A DNA stretch of 64,000 nucleotides from an uncultured Oscillospiraceae bacterium. Lineage in GTDB: Bacteria > Bacillota > Clostridia > Oscillospirales > Ruminococcaceae. Both the position numbers and the translations under genes were made by a program. The stretch covers positions 3,246 to 67,245 of the forward strand of contig CAJTTB010000014.1 in NCBI GenBank assembly GCA_910579175.1, in the 5' to 3' direction. The number at the start of each line of letters is the position of its first letter. Positions within the stretch are counted from its first letter, which is position 1. Shown one piece after another: positions 9,767 through 17,619 of the stretch. The notes below the pieces were generated by a model. That model ran no database searches. It saw only the letters and a list, made by a program, of their open reading frames with translations, and was not told the DNA's origin.

Positions 9767-10037
9767 GTTCTGAAAGCTCCTTTTCCATTGCATCATAAAT
9801 TTCTGATGGAATTTTACAGCAAAAAGCTCTTTCCAATCCACGGTTTTTTCTAGCAGCCTGTAAACAGGATAACGATTGACAGATGTAAGCTCCTCTGCCC
9901 GCTTTTTTACCAGTCAAATCCAAAGAAATTTCTCCCTCCTTATTTTTTACCACGCGCACCAATTCCTTTTTGGGCTTCATCTGGTTGCAACCAGTGCACT
10001 TGCGCATTGGAATTTTTCTCTTTTTTTGATTTTGCAT
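9759..10037 (-). CDS. ylxR: YlxR family RNA-binding protein (RnpM)
   Basis: A 92-residue basic protein of the YlxR/DUF448 family, reported in B. subtilis to bind RNase P RNA. It has the hallmark RKCTGCNQMKPKKELVRVV and GRGAYICQS segments. The chosen ATG (10037) follows AAAGGAG with 6-base spacing; an upstream ATG at 10052 overlaps that site. It lies 30 bases after nusA. Confidence 0.92.
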   Translation of the reverse strand: MQNQKKRKIPMRKCTGCNQMKPKKELVRVVKNKEGEISLDLTGKKAGRGAYICQSLSCLQAARKNRGLERAFCCKIPSEIYDAMEKELSEHE

Positions 10038-10067
10038 CGTTTCTCCTTTCATTGACAGTCAGAGATA

Positions 10068-11339
10068 TCAATCCCCTATGATTGCACGGGCAAGTTCTTC
10101 AAGATTGGGTTGCTCTTTTTTGGAGTGTCCTTCTGGGGTTTCTTCTTCCAGCATCTCAACAGCAGGTTTTTCCTGCTCTGTCTGCTGCAACATAGATGTA
10201 TTTTCTGTTTCTTCTGTAACTGATGTTTGTTCTGATACTTCCGTTTTGGATATCAGTGTGTCAGCATTGATGAACTCATCTTCTTCTTCCAATGTTGGCG
10301 CTTCACTCTTTGGCTTAATATCAATTTTATAATTGGTCAAACGCGCAGCCAATTTTGCATTCTGCCCGCGATTTCCAATTGCCAAAGAAAGCTGATTATC
10401 TGGTACAATGACACGACAAGTTCTCGCTTCTGGATCTAAAATCTTTACCCGAATTACATCCGCTGGTGACAATGCTTGGGAAATAAATTCAGCAGGGTCA
10501 TCACTGTAACGAATTACATCAATCTTTTCCCCATTTAATTCATTTACGATATTTGCCACCCGCATTCCCTTTGGACCAATACAAGCACCTACGGGATCCA
10601 CATTTTCGTCTTTGGCAAATACCGCTATCTTCGTTCTGGAACCCGCTTCACGGGAAATGGATTTTACTTCTACAATACCATTATAAATTTCTGGAACTTC
10701 CTTTTCAAATAGACGTTTGACCAAATCGCGATGTGTTCTAGAAACTTTAATAGAACAGCGGCGTTCAGAACTGATCACATCATTTACATAGACCTGAATT
10801 CGTTGACCTTCTATCAATTGTTCACCTGGAATCTGTTCATTTTTAAAGAGAATCACTTCATTTTTATCCAGTTCAATGGTTGCATTTCCTGTTTTTGGTT
10901 CTACCTTTTGGACAATGGCGGGCAATACTTCATTGAGTTTGGATTGATATTGTTCCATCATCTGTGCTTTGACTGCTTCATTGATTGCCTGATGAATTAG
11001 GTTTTTACCAGACTGTGCCGCAATTCTTCCAATTTGTTTGGTATCCAATTTGGTCGTTAGTTTGACACCAACTTTGCTGCGCTTATTTTTTTCCAGCGCC
11101 TCTTCCAAACTAATTTGAGAAGATGGATCCTCTACTACTTCTACAATGTCTTTGACAATACTTACTTTAAATTTACTTTCCTTTGGGTCAATCTCCACCA
11201 ACACATTATTGTCACCGACATTATAATATTTCTTAACTGCCACCGCAATTGCATTTTTGATGTTATCTAGAATATTCTCAATGGAAATTCCTTTTTCTTC
11301 CTCAAGCATATACAACGCATCAAAAAACTCGTGATTCAT
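10068..11339 (-). CDS. nusA: Transcription termination/antitermination factor NusA
   Basis: A 423-residue RNA polymerase-associated factor that promotes pausing and intrinsic termination. The N-terminal polymerase-binding domain is followed by an S1 domain and two KH domains, the first with ACIGPKGMRVANIV and the second with LAIGNRGQNAKLAARL. A Glu/Thr-rich tail (about 350-423) is typical of Clostridia. The start MNHEFFDAL at 11339 fits the family; AGAAAGGATG lies upstream, with a further ATG only four codons earlier. Confidence 0.96.
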   Translation of the reverse strand: MNHEFFDALYMLEEEKGISIENILDNIKNAIAVAVKKYYNVGDNNVLVEIDPKESKFKVSIVKDIVEVVEDPSSQISLEEALEKNKRSKVGVKLTTKLDTKQIGRIAAQSGKNLIHQAINEAVKAQMMEQYQSKLNEVLPAIVQKVEPKTGNATIELDKNEVILFKNEQIPGEQLIEGQRIQVYVNDVISSERRCSIKVSRTHRDLVKRLFEKEVPEIYNGIVEVKSISREAGSRTKIAVFAKDENVDPVGACIGPKGMRVANIVNELNGEKIDVIRYSDDPAEFISQALSPADVIRVKILDPEARTCRVIVPDNQLSLAIGNRGQNAKLAARLTNYKIDIKPKSEAPTLEEEDEFINADTLISKTEVSEQTSVTEETENTSMLQQTEQEKPAVEMLEEETPEGHSKKEQPNLEELARAIIGD

Positions 11340-11360
11340 TTTTCCAATCATCCTTTCTAT

Positions 11361-11831
11361 CTAAACCGCAACATCATCATTTAATTTTACATAGGAACAA
11401 TCTGAAATATGAAACGCTATCAAATTGTTTTCGGATTCTATTTCAAATATACCATTTTCATATGTCTTTAAAGTCCCAATAAACTCCCTTTGTCCATCAC
11501 GGGGACGAATCAGTTTTACAAGCACCTCATCTCCAATACAAACCTCAAAGTGATCTGGTTTTCTCAACTCCCGCATAAGCCCCGGAGAGGATACCTCTAA
11601 ATAATAACTCTGTTTAATAAAATCCTTTTCATCTAATAAATCACTTAATGGACGACTCACATTTTCACATTCTGTAAAAGTAATTCCTTCATTACTATCC
11701 AAAATTACCCGCAAAAACCAAGATGAACCCTCTTTTTCAAAGCGGACATCCCAAAGATAAACCCCTTGTTCTTCTGCGATTGGCTTTGCCAAATCATATA
11801 CTATTTCTGCTGTACTCTTTTTTCCTGCCAC
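11361..11831 (-). CDS. rimP: Ribosome maturation factor RimP
   Basis: A 156-residue 30S assembly factor. The N-terminal domain has LWDVRFEKEGSSWFLRV and the conserved SSPGLMRELRKPDHF motif near residue 83; a C-terminal SH3-like domain follows. The start is a GTG at 11831 with GGAGGAACATT upstream. It heads the nusA-infB operon, 9 bases before nusA's upstream ATG, as in most bacteria. Confidence 0.95.
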   Translation of the reverse strand: MAGKKSTAEIVYDLAKPIAEEQGVYLWDVRFEKEGSSWFLRVILDSNEGITFTECENVSRPLSDLLDEKDFIKQSYYLEVSSPGLMRELRKPDHFEVCIGDEVLVKLIRPRDGQREFIGTLKTYENGIFEIESENNLIAFHISDCSYVKLNDDVAV

Positions 11832-11867
11832 AATGTTCCTCCATCTGTATTACAGTATCATATATAG

Positions 11868-11896
11868 AAAAGACTGGGTCATTGACCCAGTCTTTT
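11868..11896. terminator. Strong hairpin: spoVT terminator or rimP leader attenuator
   Basis: A perfect 13-bp stem (AAAAGACTGGGTC against GACCCAGTCTTTT) with a 3-base loop, flanked by T-rich sequence on both strands. It lies after the spoVT stop codon, but also downstream of the best promoter for rimP (11921-11949). It may therefore end spoVT transcripts and also act within the rimP leader. Confidence 0.8.
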
Positions 11897-11920
11897 CCTT
11901 TCTTTCATCTAACTTCTATC

Positions 11921-11949
11921 ATGTTATCATATCTCAAGGTCAATGTCAA
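11921..11949 (-). promoter_or_regulatory. Candidate rimP operon promoter
   Basis: On the minus strand, TTGACA (11949-11944) and TAACAT (11926-11921) are separated by 17 bases. The -35 is perfect and the -10 matches 4 of 6. It would start transcription near 11914, upstream of the hairpin at 11868-11896. Confidence 0.5.
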
Positions 11950-12008
11950 CAGCATTTCTGCTGATAAAATCAAGTTATCCAATATTTTTCTAGTATTTTT
12001 ACTAAAAT

Positions 12009-12551
12009 TTAGCTTTCCATCTGCTTTCCAATAAACATCGCCGCAGATTCAATCAATTTTTGTTTGGTGGTATCTGCTTGTGCTTCCTTATCGCTATTGA
12101 TAAACATAATGGCTCCGCATACATCAGAAGAACTGACAATTGGATGACTGACCAACACATAGCGTTCCATTCCCTCTACGGGACGAACACGTTCACAATT
12201 GCTGTCAGAACAGTTAATTACTTTTCTAGTATTCATCGCATCTTCCAATGTAGAAGATACTCGACGCTCTATCACTTCTCGTTTTGGGATTCCTGCCGCA
12301 GCGATGACATGGTCTTTGTCACATATCAACACTGGTGCGCCTCCTGTTTTATAAAGTACTTCTGCATATTCTCCGGCAAACTGATTGATCTCTTCTACTG
12401 GTGAATATTTTTTAAATACAACATCCCCATCGGCAGATGTAAAAATTTCCAGTGGATCACCCTCGCGAATTCGCATGGTTCTGCGAATTTCTTTTGGAAT
12501 TACCACCCTTCCCAAATCATCTATTCTTCGTACAATTCCAGTCGCTTTCAT
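12009..12551 (-). CDS. spoVT: Stage V sporulation protein T (AbrB-type regulator)
   Basis: A 180-residue DNA-binding regulator of late forespore genes. The N-terminal AbrB swapped-hairpin domain reads MKATGIVRRIDDLGRVVIPK and is followed by IRRTMRIREGDPLEIF; the rest is a GAF-like domain. Length is close to the 178 residues of B. subtilis SpoVT. ATG 12551 has TGGAGGAAATTT upstream; a longer reading from 12584 lacks a site. Its presence supports a spore-forming host. The family also contains AbrB paralogues, but the GAF-like C-terminus favours SpoVT. Confidence 0.93.
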   Translation of the reverse strand: MKATGIVRRIDDLGRVVIPKEIRRTMRIREGDPLEIFTSADGDVVFKKYSPVEEINQFAGEYAEVLYKTGGAPVLICDKDHVIAAAGIPKREVIERRVSSTLEDAMNTRKVINCSDSNCERVRPVEGMERYVLVSHPIVSSSDVCGAIMFINSDKEAQADTTKQKLIESAAMFIGKQMES

Positions 12552-12891
12552 AAATTTCCTCCATATTATAGTGATTATCATCAATTACATTGTTGTTGTA
12601 CAATCTAGAGACTTATTTCCTTTTTGATAGACGATGTTATTGTTTTGATAACTTCTATCTATGTTCTCTGCTTGACTGATAAAAATGTCTGTATCACTAT
12701 TATTTACTGAAAAAGAAATATTATCCGTTATTTTTTTCAAAAATTTCACCGCCGTTTGACTGAATTGCCAAAGGAATATTAAAGCTGCATCACACCTTAT
12801 ATTTCCCCTAAAATACCAAAAACCGATCTGCTCTTATCGAACAGTCGGCTTTTGGTATTATGAAAAAGAAAATGAAGTCTAGCAAATTTAA
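12552..12891. other. Intergenic gap between spoVT and the HtrA gene
   Basis: This 340-base AT-rich gap carries the upstream region of spoVT and, at 12813-12858, the terminator of the protease gene. A TATAAT-like sequence lies about 15-20 bases before the spoVT ATG, without a convincing -35 element. I see no gene or structured RNA in the remainder. Confidence 0.5.
12813..12858 (-). terminator. Terminator of the HtrA-type protease gene
   Basis: A 14-bp stem with one mismatch (ATACCAAAAACCGA against TCGGCTTTTGGTAT) and an 18-base loop, lying 33 bases after the protease stop codon. The flanking A/T runs fit intrinsic termination. Confidence 0.7.
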
Positions 12892-14178
12892 TTAACTTAT
12901 GAATTTTTCCACATTGTTGTTATATTCTGTCAAGGTAATGGTTAGATGTTGTTCTTGGTTCTCACGAACTATAACAAATTCCAACTTATCCCCTACAGAC
13001 CCATTTTCAATAAAATCTTTTACATCTTGAGAGGTTGTAATCTCCTTGCCATTGATGGATTTAATTAAATCAGCAGTACGCAATCCGCCATAATAAGCAT
13101 CTGAACTTGCTGTTACCTGCGCTACATAGACCCCAGGATCTGTTACACCATATTGCATTGCAACTCGTTCATCTGGAATTTCAATCAAAGAGATACCCAA
13201 ACGAACCTTTCCAGTTACATAACCATTGGTTATCAACTGTTCTGCAATGTTCTTTGCAGTATTAACTGGAATTGCAAATCCCAAGCCCTCAATGCCTGCT
13301 TCGGATGTTTTGGCATTGACAATGCCAACCAACTCCCCTTTTTCGTTAAACAATCCACCGCCAGAATTTCCGGGATTGATTGCTGCGGAGGTTTGAAGTA
13401 GGTGCATTTCTGTGCCATCAATGGTAATAGAGCGATCCAACGCACTGATAATTCCCTCTGTTACGGTTCCGCCAAGCTGCCCAAGTGGATTGCCGATCGC
13501 CACTGCAAGTTCACCTACCTGCAATTTGTCGGAATCACCCAACACTGCTGCATCTAAATCGGTTGCATCTATCTTAATGACTGCAATATCACTGTCGACA
13601 TCTGTTCCAACCAAGGTCGCATCATAACTTGTGCCATTTCTCATGGTTACTTTAATGGAACTCGCACCCTGAATAACATGATTGTTGGTAATAATATATC
13701 CGTCTGATGTCAATACCACACCGCTTCCAGCTCCAGTAGAAGTATACTGTTGCAAAAATTGATTTCTCGTAACGGTTTCGGTTGTAATTTCTACCACTGT
13801 ATTCGCAGTCGCTGCAGCTACATCAGCTATCTGGGCAGTAGAATATTTACCAGTATCGGATGTATTGATAACAGATTGTTTAATCACAGAAGGACTTGTT
13901 TGTCCCTCTGTCCCCATAAACTTTTGAGCCAAGACTGCTCCACCCATACCGCTTCCTGCAGATATCATAATACCTGCCAACAGCAAAGCAATGATTTGGG
14001 GGGCTTTTGATTTTTTCTTCGCCACTGTTGCACTAGACTGGCTCAAATACTGTTCTGTCTGAAAATGATTTTGTGTTTCTCCATGATAATTTGGATTATA
14101 CACATTCCAACTACTATTGTCTATTTTATGTTCATTTTGATTTGAATTCGTTTCATGATCTTGATTTGGATGATACAT
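12892..14178 (-). CDS. HtrA/DegP-type membrane-anchored serine protease
   Basis: A 428-residue S1C protease for envelope protein quality control. Residues 1-55 form an Asn/Gln-rich cytoplasmic tail, 60-86 a membrane anchor, about 115-310 the trypsin-like domain and 325-420 a PDZ domain. The catalytic triad is visible: His167 (NNHV), Asp197 (DSDIAV) and Ser272 (GNSGGG). Single-PDZ, membrane-anchored architecture matches Firmicute HtrA/HtrB/HtrC proteins; which paralogue cannot be said. It stands alone between spoVT and metY with its own terminator. Confidence 0.93.
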   Translation of the reverse strand: MYHPNQDHETNSNQNEHKIDNSSWNVYNPNYHGETQNHFQTEQYLSQSSATVAKKKSKAPQIIALLLAGIMISAGSGMGGAVLAQKFMGTEGQTSPSVIKQSVINTSDTGKYSTAQIADVAAATANTVVEITTETVTRNQFLQQYTSTGAGSGVVLTSDGYIITNNHVIQGASSIKVTMRNGTSYDATLVGTDVDSDIAVIKIDATDLDAAVLGDSDKLQVGELAVAIGNPLGQLGGTVTEGIISALDRSITIDGTEMHLLQTSAAINPGNSGGGLFNEKGELVGIVNAKTSEAGIEGLGFAIPVNTAKNIAEQLITNGYVTGKVRLGISLIEIPDERVAMQYGVTDPGVYVAQVTASSDAYYGGLRTADLIKSINGKEITTSQDVKDFIENGSVGDKLEFVIVRENQEQHLTITLTEYNNNVEKFIS

Positions 14179-14446
14179 ATTGATTCCTCCCGATAAATCT
14201 TTTATCTATTTGAACTGTTTGATAACCTCTCTTGATTACAGTCTCTATCATACAAGTCCTTCGTGATAAATTCTTGATAGCATTGTGAATACCTGTTGAA
14301 CCTTTGTGAAATCACTGTGAAAATCAAAATACTACTGCTTTATGATATTTTTACCAGCTATCATTAGTATTATCTAATATGTTAAGATTATTTCGGTAAA
14401 ATCGAATCAGGAAATTACAACTATTTCAAATTGCAATTCCTTTCAT

Positions 14447-15751
14447 TTAAATCTGTACAGAGTCAAATGCCTTTTCCAAATCAAATAAAATATCATCGAT
14501 ATGTTCTATTCCAATGGATAAGCGAATGGTATTGGGAGCAATACCAGACTCTTTTAGCTCTGTTTCATTCATTTGAGAATGTGTTGTGGAAGCTGGATGA
14601 ATTACCAAACTTTTTGCATCTGCTACATTGGCAAGCAAAGAAAAAACCTGTAAATTGTCAATCCATTGTTTTGCCTGTTGTTCTCCTCCCTTTATTGCAA
14701 AGGTAAAGATAGAACCGCCACCTTTTGGAAAATACTTTTGATATAGTGGATAATCTGGACTATCTTTTAAAGAAGGATGATTGACCTGCTCTACTTTTGG
14801 ATGCTGTTTTAAAAATGCAGCTACCTTTAAGGCGTTCTCCACATGTCTTTCTACACGCAAAGAAAGCGTCTCCAAGCCCTGCAAAAATAAGAAAGCATGA
14901 AAAGGAGAGATACACGCACCCGTATCACGCAACAACACCGCGCGAATTTTCGTTACGAATGCAGCAGCGCCAACTGCTTTTGTAAAGCAAATCCCATGAT
15001 AACTTGGATTTGGCTCGGTCAAAGATGGAAATTTTTTAGAGGCTTCCCAATCAAATTTCCCGCTGTCAACAATTACACCACCCAAAGCAGCACCATGCCC
15101 TCCGATAAATTTTGTGGCAGAATGTACTACGATATCTGCTCCATGTTCAATCGGACGAAATAAATAAGGTGTTGCAAAGGTATTGTCAACCACCAAAGGA
15201 ATTTGATGTTTATGAGCAATCTGTGCAATCTTTTCTATATCCACTAAATTGCTGTTTGGATTTCCCAATGATTCAATAAAAATCGCTTTGGTATTCTCCC
15301 TAATCGCCTGTTCAAAATGTTCTGCACAGGTTGGATCAACAAAAGTAGTGGTAATGCCTGACTCTGGCAAAGTATGTGCCAACAAATTATAAGAACCGCC
15401 ATAGATGGTCTTTTCTGCAACAATGTGATCCCCTTGATGCGCCAATGTCTGAAAGACATAGGTGATTGCTGCTGCTCCAGAAGATACTGCTAAAGCTGCA
15501 ATACCGCCTTCCAAGGCTGCAATTCTCTGTTCAAAGACATCTTGTGTTGGATTGGTCAGTCTGCCATAAATATTTCCATTGTCTGACAAATTAAAACGAG
15601 CGGCTGCATGTTCACAGTTATCAAATACATAAGAAGTTGTTTGATAAATTGGAACTGCCCTAGCACCTGTAGCAGAATCCGGTTGTTCCTGCCCAGCATG
15701 TAATTGGATGGTTTCAAATTTAAAATTTCTTTTTTCTGTGATGCTCATCAT
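14447..15751 (-). CDS. metY: O-acetylhomoserine aminocarboxypropyltransferase (sulfhydrylase)
   Basis: A 434-residue PLP enzyme of the Cys/Met metabolism family that makes homocysteine from O-acetylhomoserine and sulfide. The PLP lysine is Lys214 in HSATKFIGGHG; LSVSSGAAA-type and YGRLTNPTQ segments and the opening FETIQLHAGQ are characteristic of the OAH sulfhydrylase branch rather than cystathionine synthases. AAAGAGGTTTT precedes the ATG. A consensus promoter lies 150 bases upstream. O-succinylhomoserine use cannot be excluded. Confidence 0.93.
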   Translation of the reverse strand: MMSITEKRNFKFETIQLHAGQEQPDSATGARAVPIYQTTSYVFDNCEHAAARFNLSDNGNIYGRLTNPTQDVFEQRIAALEGGIAALAVSSGAAAITYVFQTLAHQGDHIVAEKTIYGGSYNLLAHTLPESGITTTFVDPTCAEHFEQAIRENTKAIFIESLGNPNSNLVDIEKIAQIAHKHQIPLVVDNTFATPYLFRPIEHGADIVVHSATKFIGGHGAALGGVIVDSGKFDWEASKKFPSLTEPNPSYHGICFTKAVGAAAFVTKIRAVLLRDTGACISPFHAFLFLQGLETLSLRVERHVENALKVAAFLKQHPKVEQVNHPSLKDSPDYPLYQKYFPKGGGSIFTFAIKGGEQQAKQWIDNLQVFSLLANVADAKSLVIHPASTTHSQMNETELKESGIAPNTIRLSIGIEHIDDILFDLEKAFDSVQI

Positions 15752-15899
15752 AAAACCTCTTTTTCATTATCCTTATTCGTTCAATCAGTTTACCTATTAT
15801 GATCGCATGATATACTTGATACCATCTTTTACAAAAAGTCAAAATAAATTGCTCTATCGCATTTTATAGAGTATCTCTATCTAGATAAAAGCAATCTAG

Positions 15900-15928
15900 A
15901 TTATAATCCATTTCCTGGAATTTGTCAA
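15900..15928 (-). promoter_or_regulatory. Consensus promoter of metY
   Basis: On the minus strand TTGACA (15928-15923) and TATAAT (15905-15900) are separated by exactly 17 bases, a perfect vegetative promoter. Transcription from about 15893 gives a leader of about 140 bases before metY. Confidence 0.8.
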
Positions 15929-15938
15929 ATGCTTTTTA

Positions 15939-15975
15939 TCCTAAAACGACCAACTTGGTTAGCGGTTTATAGGAT
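15939..15975. repeat. Imperfect inverted repeat upstream of the metY promoter
   Basis: Arms ATCCTAAAAC and GTTTATAGGAT (one bulged A) enclose an inner CCAA/TTGG pair. It sits about 10 bases upstream of the metY -35 element and could be an operator or a transcript end. No gene on the plus strand reads into it. Confidence 0.35.
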
Positions 15976-16294
15976 CATAAAAAATTGTTCTAAGCCTGCA
16001 GGCATATTCAAAATTCATGCCATTTTTCACTTCATGAAATAGGAATTTCCCTACTCAAAAGCTTTAATCGAAATCTGAAATGATAGACAAAACACCAATT
16101 TTTACACCATTCAATCTAATTACTTTCAAACCGAATACACTTTTATACAAATGGGAAACCTTTATTGGATACCCCTTACAAAATCCAACTATCATTGGTT
16201 ATGAATCAACTCTTTCATTCTAATATAAAAAATAGCGCAAATCTTTCATTTTTGAAGTGAAAATTCCATAAAAAATAAAATACACCCTTCTTTT

Positions 16295-16322
16295 TTGCAA
16301 GTAAGTTTAAACTAACTTGCAA
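16295..16322. repeat. 28-bp palindrome, candidate operator of ddh
   Basis: TTGCAAGTAAGTTT and AAACTAACTTGCAA form a 28-bp palindrome with one mismatched pair. It ends 7 bases before the ddh -35 element, a position typical for a regulator site. The cognate factor is unknown. Confidence 0.5.
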
Positions 16323-16329
16323 AATTGTA

Positions 16330-16359
16330 TTGACGAATTTATGGTATTTATGTTATAGT
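16330..16359 (+). promoter_or_regulatory. Candidate promoter of ddh
   Basis: TTGACG (16330-16335) and TATAGT (16354-16359) with 18-base spacing; each matches 5 of 6 consensus positions. Transcription would begin near 16366. Confidence 0.6.
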
Positions 16360-16405
16360 AACTATTAGAAACCATTGGTTTTTTAGATTAGAAAGGATGA
16401 TAAAT

Positions 16406-17302
16406 GTGAAAAAAGCAGTAATTGTAGGTTATGGTAATATCGGGCATTCTGTATTGGAGGCATTGCAAACCGCTCCTGACTTTGAAGTCGCAGGGGTTGT
16501 ACGCAGAAATGTTCCAGATAAACTTCCAATTGAATTGACAGGAATCGAAGTGGTGAGTGATGTCAATCAATTGTCTGTAAAACCAGATGTTGCAATTTTA
16601 TGTACCCCTACCAGAAGTATTTCACAAGAGGCAAAAAAATACTTGGCTTTAGGCATCAATACCGTTGACAGCTATGACATTCATCAAACCATTTACGATC
16701 TAAAGATAGAATTAGACGCCGCCGCAAAAGAACATCAAGCGGTCTCCATCATCTCTGCCGGTTGGGATCCAGGTTCTGATTCTGTGGTACGTGCATTGAT
16801 GCTTTCCTGTGCACCCAAGGGAATTACCTATACGAATTTCGGTCCAGGTATGAGCATGGGTCATACCGTCGCAGTCAAAGCCATTGAAGGGGTCAAAGCT
16901 GCTCTATCTATGACCATTCCATTGGGTACCGGTGTACACAGAAGAATGGTTTATATCGAACTACAAGATGGTTATACCTATGACGATGTTGCAAATCGCA
17001 TCAAATCCGACGCTTATTTTGCTTCAGATGAAACCCATGTCATCGCAGTAGATTGTGTAGATGACCTATTGGATAAGGGGCATGGCGTTCATATGACTCG
17101 CAAAGGCGTATCAGGAACCACTCAAAATCAACTATTTGAATTCAACATGAAAATCAACAACCCTGCTCTAACCGCTCAGAATTTAGTCAATGTTGCGAGA
17201 GCTAGTTTTAAACAAACTCCTGGCGCCTATACGATGATTGAAATTCCTGTAATCGATCTGCTTCCAGGCGACAACGAAACATTGATTCGCAGTTTAGTAT
17301 AA
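16406..17302 (+). CDS. ddh: meso-Diaminopimelate D-dehydrogenase
   Basis: A 298-residue NADPH-dependent enzyme that makes meso-diaminopimelate in one step from tetrahydrodipicolinate, feeding lysine and peptidoglycan. The Rossmann motif GYGNIG is at residues 8-13, and the family signature SAGWDPGSDS lies near 116. The start is GTG 16406, 8 bases after GAAAGGA; an in-frame ATG at 16397 overlaps that site. lysA further along the window uses its product. The promoter and palindrome directly upstream suggest specific control. Confidence 0.92.
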   Translation: MKKAVIVGYGNIGHSVLEALQTAPDFEVAGVVRRNVPDKLPIELTGIEVVSDVNQLSVKPDVAILCTPTRSISQEAKKYLALGINTVDSYDIHQTIYDLKIELDAAAKEHQAVSIISAGWDPGSDSVVRALMLSCAPKGITYTNFGPGMSMGHTVAVKAIEGVKAALSMTIPLGTGVHRRMVYIELQDGYTYDDVANRIKSDAYFASDETHVIAVDCVDDLLDKGHGVHMTRKGVSGTTQNQLFEFNMKINNPALTAQNLVNVARASFKQTPGAYTMIEIPVIDLLPGDNETLIRSLV

Positions 17303-17325
17303 TGATTCAATGAAAGTCACAGGTA

Positions 17326-17364
17326 AAAAAGAACTGTTAAACAATTTGTTTGACAGTTCTTTTT
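17326..17364 (+). terminator. Terminator of ddh
   Basis: AAAAAGAACTGT pairs with ACAGTTCTTTTT (12 bp) around a 15-base loop, giving a built-in T run at the 3' side. It begins 24 bases after the ddh stop codon. Confidence 0.85.
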
Positions 17365-17619
17365 ATTATGATATGTTCTATCAACGATTGTTATAAAGCA
17401 TAATAACAAATCCAAAAATACGATTTTTATGTATAATATTCATTGACTATTCTTTCCAGATATGATAAAATAGATAAAAATATATCATTTTTATGTAAAA
17501 TTTAAAGTATAAATAGATAAATTGGACAGACTTCAAAAAATCTAAATAATTGATGACCGCCGTTTCTATTTTAATTTAAATTTGCTCTTTTAACAGAATA
17601 GAAAGGAATGAGTCATCTT
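17365..17619. other. AT-rich upstream region of the chemoreceptor gene
   Basis: Very AT-rich stretch with two similar ATTTTTATGTA-containing segments (about 17424 and 17488). No convincing sigma-A or sigma-D promoter could be assigned. An AGAAAGGA ribosome binding site ends the region. Confidence 0.35.

Larger units (their letters stand above)
15752..16405. other. Divergent intergenic region between metY and ddh
   Basis: This 654-base gap holds the metY promoter (15900-15928), an imperfect inverted repeat at about 15939-15975, the ddh palindrome (16295-16322) and the ddh promoter (16330-16359). I looked for SAM riboswitch (S-box) and T-box signatures upstream of metY and did not recognise one. 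The middle part is AT-rich without a convincing gene. Confidence 0.5.

Noticed and set aside
15752..16300. SAM riboswitch or T-box controlling metY
   Set aside because: The leader between 15752 and 15893 lacks the conserved cores I would expect; only generic AT-rich sequence is visible. A covariance search would decide.
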